Assembly: GCA_959606905.1 (NCBI GenBank)
Contig: CAUHML010000162.1
Location: 1 to 6,871 of the forward strand
Reading direction: 5' to 3'
DNA from: an uncultured Bacteroides sp.
GTDB lineage: Bacteria > Bacteroidota > Bacteroidia > Bacteroidales > Bacteroidaceae
Length of the DNA: 6,871 bases
This document shows, one piece after another, positions 6,590 through 6,871 of the stretch (position 1 is the stretch's first letter; the number at the start of each line of letters is the position of its first letter). Below the pieces are notes generated by a model. It saw only the letters and a list, made by a program, of their open reading frames with translations, did no database searches and was not told the origin of the DNA. Position numbers and translations under genes: made by a program.

Positions 6590-6871
6590 AGAAAAGACTT
6601 AATATTTTCTTGCTGGCATTCCCTTTGTGTCCAGTATTCCAGATTCAAGCTCAAGAAAAACCTAACTTGGTCTTCATCATGGCAGACCAATGGAGAGGAA
6701 ATGCTTTAGGTTGTCTCGGAAAAGAGCCTGTCAAAACCCCTTGCCTGGACCAACTGGCCCGTGAAGGTGTGAATTTCACCAATGCTGTCAGCAGCTACCC
6801 TGTATCTTCACCGGCAAGAGGCATGTTGATGACAGGCATGTATCCGCATAAGAACAAAGTAACAGGCAATT
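6586..6871 (+). CDS. Exported serine-type sulfatase (S1 family), 5' part only
   Basis: The window holds the first 95 codons of a type I sulfatase that would hydrolyse sulfate esters on a glycan, in the periplasm or at the cell surface. A signal peptide runs from MKKRLNIF to about A22|Q23. It is followed by the family opening KPNLVFIMADQWRGNALG, where Asp34 is a calcium ligand and Gln35 stands where many members have a second Asp. The signature PVSSPARGMLMTG (72-84) contains S-x-P-x-R with Ser74 as the residue converted to formylglycine. It is a serine-type enzyme, so in anaerobes it needs an anSME radical-SAM maturase, not present in this window. The start at 6586 gives the signal peptide directly. 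It lies 79 bases after the restored esterase stop, with no convincing promoter between them, so co-transcription is likely. GC is 124 of 271 in 6601-6871 (46%), clearly above the esterase. The S1 subfamily and substrate cannot be set from this fragment. Confidence 0.95.
   Translation, partial: MKKRLNIFLLAFPLCPVFQIQAQEKPNLVFIMADQWRGNALGCLGKEPVKTPCLDQLAREGVNFTNAVSSYPVSSPARGMLMTGMYPHKNKVTGN

Overview
This window looks like part of a polysaccharide utilization locus (PUL) from a gut-type Bacteroidota, most likely Bacteroides or a close relative. The evidence is a tandem SusC/SusD pair, Bacteroidota-style promoter hexamers (TAnnTTTG), AT-rich leaders without strong Shine-Dalgarno sequences, and downstream exported carbohydrate-active enzymes. 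All recognised genes are on the + strand. No regulator, RNA gene, CRISPR array or mobile element is visible.

Layout: positions 1-151 are a non-coding leader with a promoter-like -7 element (105-112) and a dyad-symmetric sequence just upstream of it (65-96), a candidate operator. Next come a SusC-like TonB-dependent outer-membrane transporter (152-3319) and, 12 bases later, its SusD-like surface lipoprotein partner (3332-5380). A 257-base intergenic region follows. It holds a strong two-part stem-loop (5434-5482), a smaller hairpin and a second possible -7 element (5503-5510). Then comes an exported SASA/SGNH-type carbohydrate esterase (5638-6441), whose frame breaks near its C-terminus. The lost tail, with the catalytic D-x-x-H motif, is still readable in the -1 frame up to 6506. 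The window ends inside the 5' part of an exported serine-type sulfatase (6586 to beyond 6871).

How the genes would work together: SusD with SusC captures an oligosaccharide at the cell surface and imports it into the periplasm. The esterase and sulfatase would remove O-acyl (probably acetyl) and sulfate substituents. The likely target is therefore a decorated glycan, sulfated and possibly O-acetylated; its identity cannot be read from this window. The broken esterase suggests that deacetylation has been lost from this copy, unless the frameshift is a sequencing error.

I do not see an undescribed system here. The points most worth checking are the frameshift that separates the esterase nucleophile from its Asp-His pair, the 32-base dyad at the susC promoter, the strong hairpin after susD, and the GC jump between esterase (about 31% in sampled rows) and sulfatase (about 46%).
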